A DNA stretch of 13,878 nucleotides, from the NCBI GenBank assembly GCA_002385465.1, contig DGDN01000058.1:1-13878 (forward strand). The letters run 5' to 3'. Under the pieces are notes generated by a model that did no database searches, was not told where the DNA came from, and worked only from the letters and a program-made list of their open reading frames with translations. The translations under genes were made by a program, and so were the position numbers. This stretch comes from Candidatus Fermentithermobacillaceae bacterium UBA3951 (GTDB taxonomy: Bacteria > Bacillota > Sulfobacillia > Fermentithermobacillales > Fermentithermobacillaceae). Positions 5,875 to 12,455 of this stretch are shown here, piece after piece (the first letter of the stretch is position 1; each line of letters opens with the position of its first letter).

Positions 5875-7362
5875 ATGTCCCGAAAGTCCATAGTCATTAT
5901 AGGGGCCGGGATCGCAGGTCTCGCGGCGGGCTCTTACGCGCGGATGAACGGGTACGACAGCGTGATCTTTGAGATGCATGACAAGCCGGGCGGCGTCTGC
6001 ACGTCTTGGAAGCGGAAGGGGTACACCATCGACGGGTGCATCCATCATCTGGCAGGTTCGGGGCCGAAATCCGAGGTACACCAAGTATGGCGGGAACTCG
6101 GCGCGGCAGACCCCCAGGACTTCGTCTTCTACGACGAGATCGTCCAGGTTGAGGCCGATGGGCTCGCGCTCACTGTCCACTCCGACATCGACCGCCTTGA
6201 GCGGCATATGAAGGAGATCGCTCCTGAAGACGCCGATACGATCGACGAGTATGTGGCCGCAGCCAGGGCGTTTACCCGCATCGACCTGCTGGCTTTCCCA
6301 CTCCTCTCGCCCTGGGAGGTCGCCCGCAAAGCGCTGCCAGTCCTTCCGCTGATGGGGAAGTACGGAAAGCTGACGCTGGAGAAGTTCGCGGAGAAGTTCA
6401 AGAATCCGTTCTTGAGAAAGGCTTTTCCGACGGTCCAGTATGACTTCCCGAACATCCCGATGATGGTGCACCTCAACTTCCTTGCGGGTTCCCACAATCG
6501 CACGCTGGGGTGGCCCAAAGGCGGATCGCTGGCCTTCGCCAGGGCGGTTGAGAACCGGTACCGAGGTTTGGGAGGGCGAATAGAGTACAATTCCAGAGTC
6601 AGCAAGATACTCGTCGAAGGTGACAGGGCTGTTGGCGTCCGCCTGGCGGACGGAACCGAGCACCGCGCCGACATCGTGATCTCGGCGGCGGACGGGCGCT
6701 CGACGATATTCGATATGCTTTCGGGGGAATACGCGGACGATCGTATCAGGGCATACTACAAGAGCCCCCCGGACTACTGCGAAATGTCCCTGCACGTGTC
6801 ATATGGCGTGTCCAGGGACATGACGGGCGAACCCCACTCGCTAACGTATTTCCTGAAGAGCCCGGTCCGCCTAATGGACCGTGAGGTCGACCGACTTGAC
6901 GTGGAGCTCTTCAACTTTGACCCGACGCTGGCACCCCAAGGGAAGACTGTCCTCAAGGTGATGTTCGGGTCCAGGTACAGCTTCTGGAGGGAGCTCGCGC
7001 GGGACAGACAGCGCTATGAAGACGAGAAGGCGCGGGTTGCCGATACCGTCATCTCCCTGCTCGAGGAGCGTTTCCCCGGTATCTCCGCCCAGGTAGAGAT
7101 GACCGATGTTGCGACATCTCTCACCACGGAACGCTACACCGGCAACTGGCAGGGACTTCCGCCCTGGATGCCGTCGGGGGCCGGGCTGACTGCCATGACG
7201 CAAGGTTTCACGAGGACGCTGCCCGGTCTTCAGAGCTTCCACATGGCCGGTCACTGGGCGGAAGCGATGTTCGGCGTATCGACCGCAGCCATATCCGGGA
7301 GAAAGGCGGTTCAAAGGATTTGCAAGGAAGACGGGAAGAGGTTCAGGGCGGTTGAGGACTAG
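5875..7362 (+). CDS. CrtI-like NAD(P)/FAD-dependent oxidoreductase
   Basis: 495 residues from the ATG at 5875, preferred over the ATG at 5869 because GGAGGG abuts 5869 but sits 6 nt from 5875. The N-terminus SIVIIGAGIAGLAAG is a Rossmann dinucleotide fold (GxGxxG at 10-15) with acidic E33 for the ribose of FAD, followed by DKPGGVCTSWKRKGYTIDG, the second FAD motif of the phytoene desaturase/carotene isomerase/amine oxidase group. The C-terminus (LPGLQSFHMAGHW, then STAAISGRKAV) is the matching FAD-closing segment. Length fits the CrtI/retinol saturase-like clade. No other carotenoid genes are nearby, so the substrate is open: polyene desaturation, isomerisation or saturation are all possible. 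No signal peptide; peripheral membrane association would be normal for the family. Confidence 0.88.
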   Translation: MSRKSIVIIGAGIAGLAAGSYARMNGYDSVIFEMHDKPGGVCTSWKRKGYTIDGCIHHLAGSGPKSEVHQVWRELGAADPQDFVFYDEIVQVEADGLALTVHSDIDRLERHMKEIAPEDADTIDEYVAAARAFTRIDLLAFPLLSPWEVARKALPVLPLMGKYGKLTLEKFAEKFKNPFLRKAFPTVQYDFPNIPMMVHLNFLAGSHNRTLGWPKGGSLAFARAVENRYRGLGGRIEYNSRVSKILVEGDRAVGVRLADGTEHRADIVISAADGRSTIFDMLSGEYADDRIRAYYKSPPDYCEMSLHVSYGVSRDMTGEPHSLTYFLKSPVRLMDREVDRLDVELFNFDPTLAPQGKTVLKVMFGSRYSFWRELARDRQRYEDEKARVADTVISLLEERFPGISAQVEMTDVATSLTTERYTGNWQGLPPWMPSGAGLTAMTQGFTRTLPGLQSFHMAGHWAEAMFGVSTAAISGRKAVQRICKEDGKRFRAVED

Positions 7363-7516
7363 AAATCCTGATTTGGCGTTGGGGCACCAGGTCGTGACGG
7401 TGTTCTTTTGATGAAGTCCTCCGGAGTGATGGCAGGAACAGCGGCTCCGGCAAAGTCCCTGGCATTGCGAGTCAGTATCAGGTCGGCCTTGATGCGTTGC
7501 GCAACTCCGTTATGCT
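7359..7516 (-). pseudogene. PIN-domain (VapC-like) toxin C-terminal remnant
   Basis: Reading the minus strand one frame away from the antitoxin gives HNGVAQRIKADLIL followed by TRNARDFAGAAVPAITPEDF and a short tail, ending at TAG 7361-7359. The segment ADLILTRNARDF and the following VPAITPEDF are the signature C-terminus of VapC-like PIN nucleases, where the Asn/Asp after TR belong to the metal site. No start codon or N-terminal acidic residues exist upstream, because that DNA is occupied by the antitoxin. It is therefore a fragment, overlapping the antitoxin 3' end and, by 4 nt, the oxidoreductase stop on the other strand. Confidence 0.8.
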
Positions 7517-7702
7517 GTCCAACGTTGTTTCCGCATCGGGAATGATACCGACTAGGCTGTCGAGCAATGCGAACTTGTCGACATTCGCACTGGTCAACTT
7601 GGCTATGCTCTTGCCGTTCCTGGTGATGTAGATATCACGTGTCGCTGCAAGCGCGAGATACTTGCCCATGTTCTTCCTGAGTTCGGTTGCCGTGATTACC
7701 AT
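7478..7702 (-). CDS. Phd/YefM-family antitoxin, probably with an altered C-terminus
   Basis: 74 residues from the ATG at 7702, chosen because AAAGGAGG lies about 9 nt upstream; a longer frame beginning at 7831 has no such site. MVITATELRKNMGKYL...DIYITRNGKSIAKL is the standard Phd/YefM N-terminal DNA-binding domain. The antitoxin normally ends with a helical tail that neutralises the toxin. Here residues after GIIPDAETT (LDSITELRNASRPT) come from DNA that in another frame encodes the PIN remnant, so the native tail is probably lost or replaced. It may still bind DNA as an orphan regulator. Confidence 0.8.
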   Translation of the reverse strand: MVITATELRKNMGKYLALAATRDIYITRNGKSIAKLTSANVDKFALLDSLVGIIPDAETTLDSITELRNASRPT

Positions 7703-7932
7703 GTGTACGCCCCTCCTTTCTCGGTTCTTGGGTTTCCGAGATCGCCATATCAAAACCGCACATAACCACCGAGAAAATCGTACTATATCTCCTTCAAGGA
7801 TTGCGCCGCTTATCTCAAGCGGAACTCCCACCCAGGTACCTGTATATACCGGCGATGATTCTAATCCTCCCCGGTGCTGTGTGGGGAAGTAGGTCCTTGA
7901 CCTTCCGCGACATACCTTCGGTTAGAAGCGCT
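7703..7932. other. Intergenic, upstream of the Phd antitoxin
   Basis: Should carry the minus-strand antitoxin promoter. An AT-containing segment around 7780-7800 is the best place, but I cannot name a confident -35/-10 pair. No gene seen. Confidence 0.35.
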
Positions 7933-7986
7933 CGTGCCACGCCTGCAGACGCACCATAGGTTAGGCATGGTTGCTGGCGTGGCACG
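7933..7986. repeat. Perfect 11-bp inverted repeat with nested hairpin
   Basis: CGTGCCACGCC at 7933-7943 is exactly complementary to GGCGTGGCACG at 7976-7986. The 32-base interior contains a second stem, ACCAT/ATGGT, with a 9-base loop. It lies 13 bp past the stop of the DUF438 gene. No T-tract follows on either strand, so a classical intrinsic terminator is unlikely, though the structure could stabilise the 3' end of the mRNA. Confidence 0.75.
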
Positions 7987-7998
7987 CGGTGGGCCGGT

Positions 7999-9273
7999 CT
8001 AGTCCGTCACCAGCCTCTTTTCCCCTTCAATGGCCTGGATGGGCTTGATGTCCTGAGTCACTTCCAGGGTTCCCAAGAACGTGCCGTCAACGTCCCGGAC
8101 GGCGAAGTACCTGATGTACACGTATTTCCCGCCCAGTTTGATCCAGAAGTCTTCGTGGTCCTTGCGTCCCGACCGGAAGCTCTCGATGATCCCTTCCACG
8201 ATATGTACGCTGGTCGGCGGGTGGCAGTCGACGACACGCCTCCCGATCACGGCTTTCGTGCGCGGGAAGATCCGCTCGGTGCCTTGGGAGAAATACCGGA
8301 CGATGTTGTCCTTGTCGACGAAGGTGATATCCACCGGCAGCGTATCCAGCATTCTCACGAGCTCATTGAGTTGGAGCGCTCCGGTCGGCATGACGATGGC
8401 CCCGGACGGCGCGGAGATTTCAGGCTGTCCGTCGGAGGTCCGCTTTGTTGCCGGCTTCCACTCGGGCGGCGGGGAGATGAGGAAATAGCCGATTTCCTTG
8501 CTTTCGTCTGCTATCAGCTTCCACTCCTCATCGGTGAAGACCTCGAGGACCATGGGGAGGAGGATGTCCTCTTCTTTGGAGATCATGTCTACCACTTTGG
8601 TGAGTGTCCCGTCGACATACTCCTTGATGGCCTGTTTTGTGGGCCTCTCCGACTCTGAGGGCCTTACCCAGGCATGGACCATCCGCGACGCTTCCTTGAT
8701 GAGGTCGCGGATGTCATCGTCGACCGCCCACATCACTTTGGGAGGCGCCGTTATGCCGTGCTGCTCCATATAGGGGAAGAACAGGTGTTCCTTCTTTGTG
8801 TAGTGGATATCGATCTTTCCGAGCTCAGCGAGGTCCTCGGCTAACGCGGCGGCCGCCGCTTCCTCTGCTCCTGCGTTTGCCCCTGCTCCTGTGCCTGCAT
8901 CTTGTCCAAGGAACGCGTCCAGGTGTGGCCGGATCCTCTCGTTCATCAGGCGTTCAAGGGCCCTGTTCTCAGCCCTGAGGGTATGAGCAGGGTGCCCCGG
9001 TGTCTCTTGGGGGTTCGCCGGCCGGTGGATCTCCTCGACCGAACCTTTGAACACAGCCGCGTGGACGTCGCACAGCCGAGTTATCTCTTCTACCGGGAGT
9101 CCTTCCTTGATGAGCGCTTGCTCGGCTTCTGCTATTTCCGTGGCCGATACATTCTTGAACACTTCTTCAAACCTTGCCTTCACAGCCTCAAAGTCTTTGC
9201 CCGCATGCAGGTCGGCCAGGAGCTCCCGGAGCACCTTCTGCCTATACTCGCGGTTGTTGATCTTCTGAGTCAC
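7999..9273 (-). CDS. DUF438-hemerythrin-PAS domain sensor protein
   Basis: 424 residues, cytoplasmic. Residues 5-85 match the DUF438 domain (NNREYRQKVLRELLADLHAG, ending LCDVHAAVF). Residues ~93-245 form a hemerythrin HHE four-helix bundle with candidate iron ligands H97, H117, H157, H163 and H200 plus acidic residues in SKEEDILLP. A Gly/Ala-rich insertion (126-146) sits inside the bundle. Residues ~298-412 are a PAS domain (LPVDITFVDKDNIVRYFS ... GTLEVTQDI). Such proteins are thought to sense O2, NO or redox state. The GTG at 9273 is preceded by AAGGAGG, 7 nt away, embedded in the end of the upstream DUF1858 gene two nt before it, so the two are translated together. No output domain is present; signalling must go through a partner. 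Confidence 0.88.
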   Translation of the reverse strand: MTQKINNREYRQKVLRELLADLHAGKDFEAVKARFEEVFKNVSATEIAEAEQALIKEGLPVEEITRLCDVHAAVFKGSVEEIHRPANPQETPGHPAHTLRAENRALERLMNERIRPHLDAFLGQDAGTGAGANAGAEEAAAAALAEDLAELGKIDIHYTKKEHLFFPYMEQHGITAPPKVMWAVDDDIRDLIKEASRMVHAWVRPSESERPTKQAIKEYVDGTLTKVVDMISKEEDILLPMVLEVFTDEEWKLIADESKEIGYFLISPPPEWKPATKRTSDGQPEISAPSGAIVMPTGALQLNELVRMLDTLPVDITFVDKDNIVRYFSQGTERIFPRTKAVIGRRVVDCHPPTSVHIVEGIIESFRSGRKDHEDFWIKLGGKYVYIRYFAVRDVDGTFLGTLEVTQDIKPIQAIEGEKRLVTD

Positions 9274-9275
9274 AC

Positions 9276-9512
9276 TTAACCCTCCTTCGCCTCAAAGCCG
9301 TTGGCCAAAAGAGCTGAACGGATGTCATCCATGCGGATGTCCCTCATGGCGGCACCCTTCGGGATTGTCATGACTCTGCCGACGGTGTTGAGCATGCCCG
9401 GTTTCGTGATTTCTTTGAATCCCAGCGCCTCCAGAATCCCGATAAGTTCGGGATACTCTTGGCAGAGCGAGTGGACTGACTTCGTGAGATCGATGTATCT
9501 CGTCGTCACCAT
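9276..9512 (-). CDS. DUF1858 domain protein
   Basis: 78 residues from the ATG at 9512; a GTG at 9509 or an ATG at 9524 are alternatives. GGGGTGAT directly precedes 9512, while 9524 has no ribosome binding site. The protein is a single DUF1858 domain (small helical ScdA-N-like fold): DLTKSVHSLCQEYPELIGILEALGF followed by the GMLNTVGRVMTIPKGA core. This domain commonly precedes DUF438/hemerythrin proteins and is linked to iron-sulphur or redox contexts through its conserved Cys and hydrophobic pocket. First gene of a two-gene operon with the hemerythrin-PAS protein. Confidence 0.85.
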   Translation of the reverse strand: MVTTRYIDLTKSVHSLCQEYPELIGILEALGFKEITKPGMLNTVGRVMTIPKGAAMRDIRMDDIRSALLANGFEAKEG

Positions 9513-9792
9513 ATCACCCCACATTCTGTGTGCGCGGTCATCTTGATTCTTAGTGCTTCGTCGTTCTTACCTTGATTTTACTTGCCCCGGGAGGGAGATG
9601 AAGCGGAGGAACTGTCTTGAGTGCGTAAATTCCCATTCTGCGACCCTTGCGTGGATGTCCCACTGCGTCTTGTGTCCCAGAGGCAGACGTTTGGAAGGGT
9701 TTCGATGCTTGCAATACTAATGGATAGCCATACACACAGCCGTTTACCTTGAGGTTACCCGCAACGATGGCAATAGATCTTACTTGCGGGGA
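9513..9792. other. Intergenic between two minus-strand operons
   Basis: On the minus strand a TAAAAT hexamer near 9574-9579 and TAAGAAT near 9546-9552 are possible -10 elements for the DUF1858 operon; no clear -35. A 61-codon frame here has no ribosome binding site or family resemblance and is not called. Confidence 0.35.
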
Positions 9793-9814
9793 GCGACTTA
9801 CGGCTGGGAGTCGC
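9793..9814 (-). terminator. Small hairpin at the end of the TAC operon
   Basis: GCGACT (9793-9798) pairs with AGTCGC (9809-9814) across a 10-base loop, overlapping the stop codon of the SecB-like gene. On the minus strand no run of T follows, so at best it is a weak or factor-dependent terminator. Confidence 0.25.
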
Positions 9815-10217
9815 CTTTCGATGAGTCGTCGTTCCGCTCGAGATACTCGGCGCAGGGAGGGAGTATGATTGGGACTCCAACACTGGCTTCGGTCACAAAC
9901 GCTACTATCTGGCTGCGCTTGGCAAATAACGGATAACCGGCTGTCCTTACAGCTGCGGAAATGTCCTCATCAGTGAGCGAGGGGTCAGCTTTACACCGTC
10001 CTGTAAGACTGATATCGATGCTTATTGAGAGGGGCGCAATAACATGATGCTCCCTGAGACGGATGATTACCCTGTTTCCATCTCGCTCGACGATATCTAC
10101 ATGCGTTTCAGATTCTGTCTTTTTCTCGGTGTCCTGCAAAGAGGCATCTGAAGATCTCACGGTCAGAGATTCCAGGCTGATACGACCTATTCTCAGTTTC
10201 AATTCTCTTTCTGACAC
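9798..10217 (-). CDS. SecB-like chaperone of a toxin-antitoxin-chaperone module
   Basis: 139 residues from the GTG at 10217, with AGGGG about 9 nt upstream. The N-terminal strand ELKLRIGRISLESLTVR parallels the first strand of SecB. The C-terminal half follows the SecB pattern: an acidic helix (DPSLTDEDISAAVRTAGY), then PLFAKRSQIVAFVTEASV and GVPIILPP. By eye this aligns with the ILFPYARE...RGTFPQLNLAP segment of E. coli SecB and better with the LYPYIREYVYDLTGRLALPP segment of M. tuberculosis Rv1957, the SecB-like TAC chaperone. Export SecB is chiefly proteobacterial, so a short SecB-like gene third in a toxin-antitoxin operon suggests a dedicated antitoxin chaperone. The tail is acidic and disordered. 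Homology is distant; a profile search is needed to confirm it. Confidence 0.68.
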   Translation of the reverse strand: MSERELKLRIGRISLESLTVRSSDASLQDTEKKTESETHVDIVERDGNRVIIRLREHHVIAPLSISIDISLTGRCKADPSLTDEDISAAVRTAGYPLFAKRSQIVAFVTEASVGVPIILPPCAEYLERNDDSSKGDSQP

Positions 10218-10743
10218 TTGTTCTCACCCCTGATAGGTCTGCCCGCGCTGAAAAGACTGGATGAGACCACATATCGAAGAGCAGATCCGTCAGATCTTGA
10301 TCCACACCGTCTGTCTCTCGACTCACGGTGATCTTGATGTCCATCGATTTCTTCGCTCCGGATTCGAACAGCCCGGTTTCGAACGCTATTGTTGACAGTA
10401 GAAACTGATTGAGGCTGATTCCCTCTCTACGGGCCAACTCGGCCACTTTTTTGTGCAGAGTCTTGGGCATCCTGAGTGTCAGCCTACCTGAGTATTGTGC
10501 CTGCTCTTCCGACTCCGGTATAGGAATGTGACGGCCTTCCTTCAATGCCGTGCTGAGCCACAGTCTCTTAGACTCCTCAATCGACTCTATAGCTTCCTGA
10601 GGCGTTTCACCATCCGCCGCACAGCCGGGAAGCTCCTTGATCTCCGCGAACCATCCTCCGCCTTCTTCGCTAGTCAAGGGAGTAAGGACAATCGGATATC
10701 GAAGACTCATGTAGAACTCAATATCTTTGTTATTCAAACCCAT
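10108..10743 (-). CDS. HicB-family antitoxin with C-terminal extension (possible frameshift near its end)
   Basis: 211 residues from the ATG at 10743, preceded by GGAGGAGG that lies in the end of the toxin gene (14-nt overlap); the ATG at 10710 is an alternative. Residues 13-80 are the HicB degraded RNase-H-like domain (YPIVLTPL, GGGWFAEIKELPGCAADGET, SIEESKRLWL). Residues 86-122 are a ribbon-helix-helix domain (RLTLRMPKTLHKKVAELARR, ISLNQFLLSTIA). Ordinary HicBs end here. This one has ~85 more residues. The last ~37 codons overlap the SecB-like gene by 110 nt, which is unusual. Removing one T from the run at 10254-10251 would instead give the ending HPVFQRGQTYQG, with stop TGA at 10226-10224, six nt before the SecB-like start: a normal operon junction. 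The extension is the expected place for a chaperone-dependence (ChAD-like) sequence. Confidence 0.82.
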   Translation of the reverse strand: MGLNNKDIEFYMSLRYPIVLTPLTSEEGGGWFAEIKELPGCAADGETPQEAIESIEESKRLWLSTALKEGRHIPIPESEEQAQYSGRLTLRMPKTLHKKVAELARREGISLNQFLLSTIAFETGLFESGAKKSMDIKITVSRETDGVDQDLTDLLFDMWSHPVFSARADLSGVRTSVRKRIETENRSYQPGISDREIFRCLFAGHREKDRI

Positions 10744-11008
10744 CCTCCTCCACAAGGTCAAGAACCGCTCTTACTAGGTTTCTTAACATGGATAGGTATT
10801 TGGGCTTTCGGACAGCGCCTCTATCCACTACAACCGTCTGCATGGGTGTATCCGGCAGGTCTGGATAGTAGACAATCCAATGAGTTGCTTTTTTCTTGGA
10901 TTGCTCGACTACGAAACCGAGACGGCGAAGTTCGGCAGCCAGCGCACTCCAAGGGATGTCACTAGCGCCTGAAAAGAGCCCGCCGAGCCTGCCGGGGAGC
11001 CTATCCAA
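10730..11008 (-). CDS. HicA-like mRNA interferase toxin
   Basis: 92 residues from the TTG at 11008, with GAGGTG 7 nt upstream. The fold is HicA: SDIPWSALAAELRRLGF (first helix), VVEQSKKKATHWIVYYPDLP (strands, with H43 at the position of the catalytic His of the usual GSH motif), then the C-terminal helix KPKYLSMLRNLVRAVLDLVEE. The SD-x-x-P-W/F start resembles the longer HicA variants, not the ~60-residue minimal form. HicA toxins are double-stranded-RNA-binding-fold ribonucleases that cleave mRNA. The second family His (normally xPxH) is replaced in VVVDRGAV, so it is divergent. First gene of the operon, followed by its HicB antitoxin. Confidence 0.75.
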   Translation of the reverse strand: MDRLPGRLGGLFSGASDIPWSALAAELRRLGFVVEQSKKKATHWIVYYPDLPDTPMQTVVVDRGAVRKPKYLSMLRNLVRAVLDLVEEDGFE

Positions 11009-11050
11009 GTTCGAACACCTCTAGTGTGCCCGACTCTGCAAATGTCATTC

Positions 11051-11080
11051 TTCATACCACCATATGCAGTGTCACTGTAA
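11051..11080 (-). promoter_or_regulatory. Candidate promoter and operator of the HicA-HicB-SecB-like operon
   Basis: On the minus strand TTACAG (11080-11075) and TATGAA (11056-11051) are spaced by 18 bp. The perfect palindrome CAGTG-T-CACTG at 11067-11077 overlaps the -35 and the spacer. The ribbon-helix-helix domain of the encoded HicB is the obvious candidate to bind it and repress the operon, as in other HicAB loci. The promoter hexamers are moderate matches only. Confidence 0.5.
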
Positions 11081-11118
11081 GTGTAGACTCCCAAAGAGTA
11101 ATCGGTCAAGACCCCGAC

Positions 11119-11181
11119 TTGCCTCACCTAAAATCTAAGCGAAATTGATTCGTTGCCTCACCTAAGGATCTAAACGAAAAT
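11119..11181 (+). repeat. Left end of the insertion sequence: two direct transposase-site repeats
   Basis: TTGCCTCACCTAA begins at 11119 and recurs at 11153; each is followed by a CTAARCGAA box. The second copy is the better partner of the right inner repeat. Confidence 0.8.
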
Positions 11182-11182
11182 C

Positions 11183-11196
11183 CCCCCGAGAGGGGG
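11183..11196 (+). promoter_or_regulatory. GC hairpin with GNRA-type loop upstream of the transposase
   Basis: CCCCC (11183-11187), GAGA loop, GGGGG (11192-11196), 20 bp before the transposase start. Such a hairpin near the left end could stop read-through transcripts from neighbouring genes from being translated into transposase. Confidence 0.5.
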
Positions 11197-11216
11197 CGTG
11201 GAAGGTGGGGCTTTCC

Positions 11217-12455
11217 ATGGGGAGCAGACTGGAATTGGTCGCCGAGACAGCTGAGGAGTATCGGAAGGCCAGCAAGAAGGATAAGGGCAAGATGCTGGAC
11301 AATCTCACGAAACTTACAGGGTACAATCGCGACTACGTTTGCCACCTCCTGAACCTTTGCCGCGGGAAGACCATGTTCACGAGGCAGGGTGACCGAGTGA
11401 TCCGGGCAAGGGCCGACTTTAAACTCAGAAGGCGCCGAAATCGAAAGAAGACCTACGGCCCTGAGGTTTTGCAGGCGCTCAAGACCATCTGGGCCATCAT
11501 GGACATGCCTTGCGGTAAGAGACTGGTGCCCTGCATGGAATGGCTTGTCCCCAGGCTGGAGCAGGTCGGTGAGTTGTCAGTCACCCCTGAGGTGAGACAG
11601 AAACTGCTGTCGATGTCGGCTTCCACTGTGGATAGGCTTCTTTCGCAGGAAAGACGCAAACTGGCCGGAAAGGGCCGTTCCCTTACCAAACCCGGCACGC
11701 TCTTGAAGCACCAAATCCCAATAAGGACTTTCGCCCAGTGGGATGACGCGCGTCCCGGTTTCACCGAGATGGACCTGGTGGACCATGGTGGAGGCAACAC
11801 CAAAGGGCAGTATGTCTTTAGCCTGACCGTCACCGACATAGCCACCGGCTGGACGGAGATGCGGGCGGTGAAGAACAAGGCTCAGAAATGGGTCTTCGAG
11901 GCGCTCAAGTTGATCGTGACTCGGCTTCCCTTTCCCCTCTTGGGGATAGATTCGGACAACGACTCAGCCTTCATCAACAACCATTTGAGAAGATTCTGCG
12001 AAGCCAACAAAGTGACCTTTACCAGGATAAGGCCCGGGAGAAAGAACGACAATTGCTATGTAGAACAGAAGAACTGGTCAGTCATTCGCAGGAACGCGGG
12101 CTATGCCAGGTATGAGAGCGACAAGGAACTGGAGTTGCTGAACAGAATGTATGATCTGCTGAGGCTGTACCAGAACTTCTTCCAGCCGTCGATGAAGCTT
12201 GAAAGCAAAGAGAGGGACGGGGCCAAAGTCACCAGGCGATACGACCAAGCGATGACGCCCTACCATCGAGTCCTGGCGTCCGATTACGTGGAGGAAAGCG
12301 TTAAGGCTGGTCTTACGCAGGTATTCAACACTCTGAACCCGGCGGAACTGAAGCGGCAGATCACACGGTTGCAGGAACTGCTCCAAGAAGAAAGCGCCCG
12401 CCCCAAGTCCTTGGCGGGCGATGTTGCCGTGGCTCAGTCCGCATCGTTCACTTAG
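11217..12455 (+). CDS. Integrase-core (DDE) transposase
   Basis: 412 residues from the ATG at 11217, with AAGGTG about 9 nt upstream; a GTG at 11205 would add four residues. The N-terminus (LELVAETAEEYRKASKKDKG, LTKLTGYNRDYVCHLL) is a helix-turn-helix DNA-binding region followed by an Arg/Lys-rich linker. The catalytic core has D186 in TEMDLVDHGG, D247 in GIDSDNDSAF, and E283 in DNCYVEQKNW, the DDE triad of rve/RNase-H-like transposases. The C-terminal part contains NFFQPSMKL and DGAKVTRRYD, typical of this integrase-core group. The frame is intact, so it may be active. Its stop codon lies inside the right inner terminal repeat. Confidence 0.9.
   Translation: MGSRLELVAETAEEYRKASKKDKGKMLDNLTKLTGYNRDYVCHLLNLCRGKTMFTRQGDRVIRARADFKLRRRRNRKKTYGPEVLQALKTIWAIMDMPCGKRLVPCMEWLVPRLEQVGELSVTPEVRQKLLSMSASTVDRLLSQERRKLAGKGRSLTKPGTLLKHQIPIRTFAQWDDARPGFTEMDLVDHGGGNTKGQYVFSLTVTDIATGWTEMRAVKNKAQKWVFEALKLIVTRLPFPLLGIDSDNDSAFINNHLRRFCEANKVTFTRIRPGRKNDNCYVEQKNWSVIRRNAGYARYESDKELELLNRMYDLLRLYQNFFQPSMKLESKERDGAKVTRRYDQAMTPYHRVLASDYVEESVKAGLTQVFNTLNPAELKRQITRLQELLQEESARPKSLAGDVAVAQSASFT

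Noticed and set aside
5797..6795. 332-codon minus-strand ORF
   Set aside because: Antisense to the FAD oxidoreductase, Arg/Pro/His-rich shadow composition, no family resemblance.
7933..7986. Rho-independent terminator
   Set aside because: The stem is strong, but there is no T-tract on either strand and the outer loop is long; kept as an unexplained inverted repeat.
9550..9735. 61-codon minus-strand ORF
   Set aside because: No ribosome binding site or recognisable domain; probably chance in an intergenic region.
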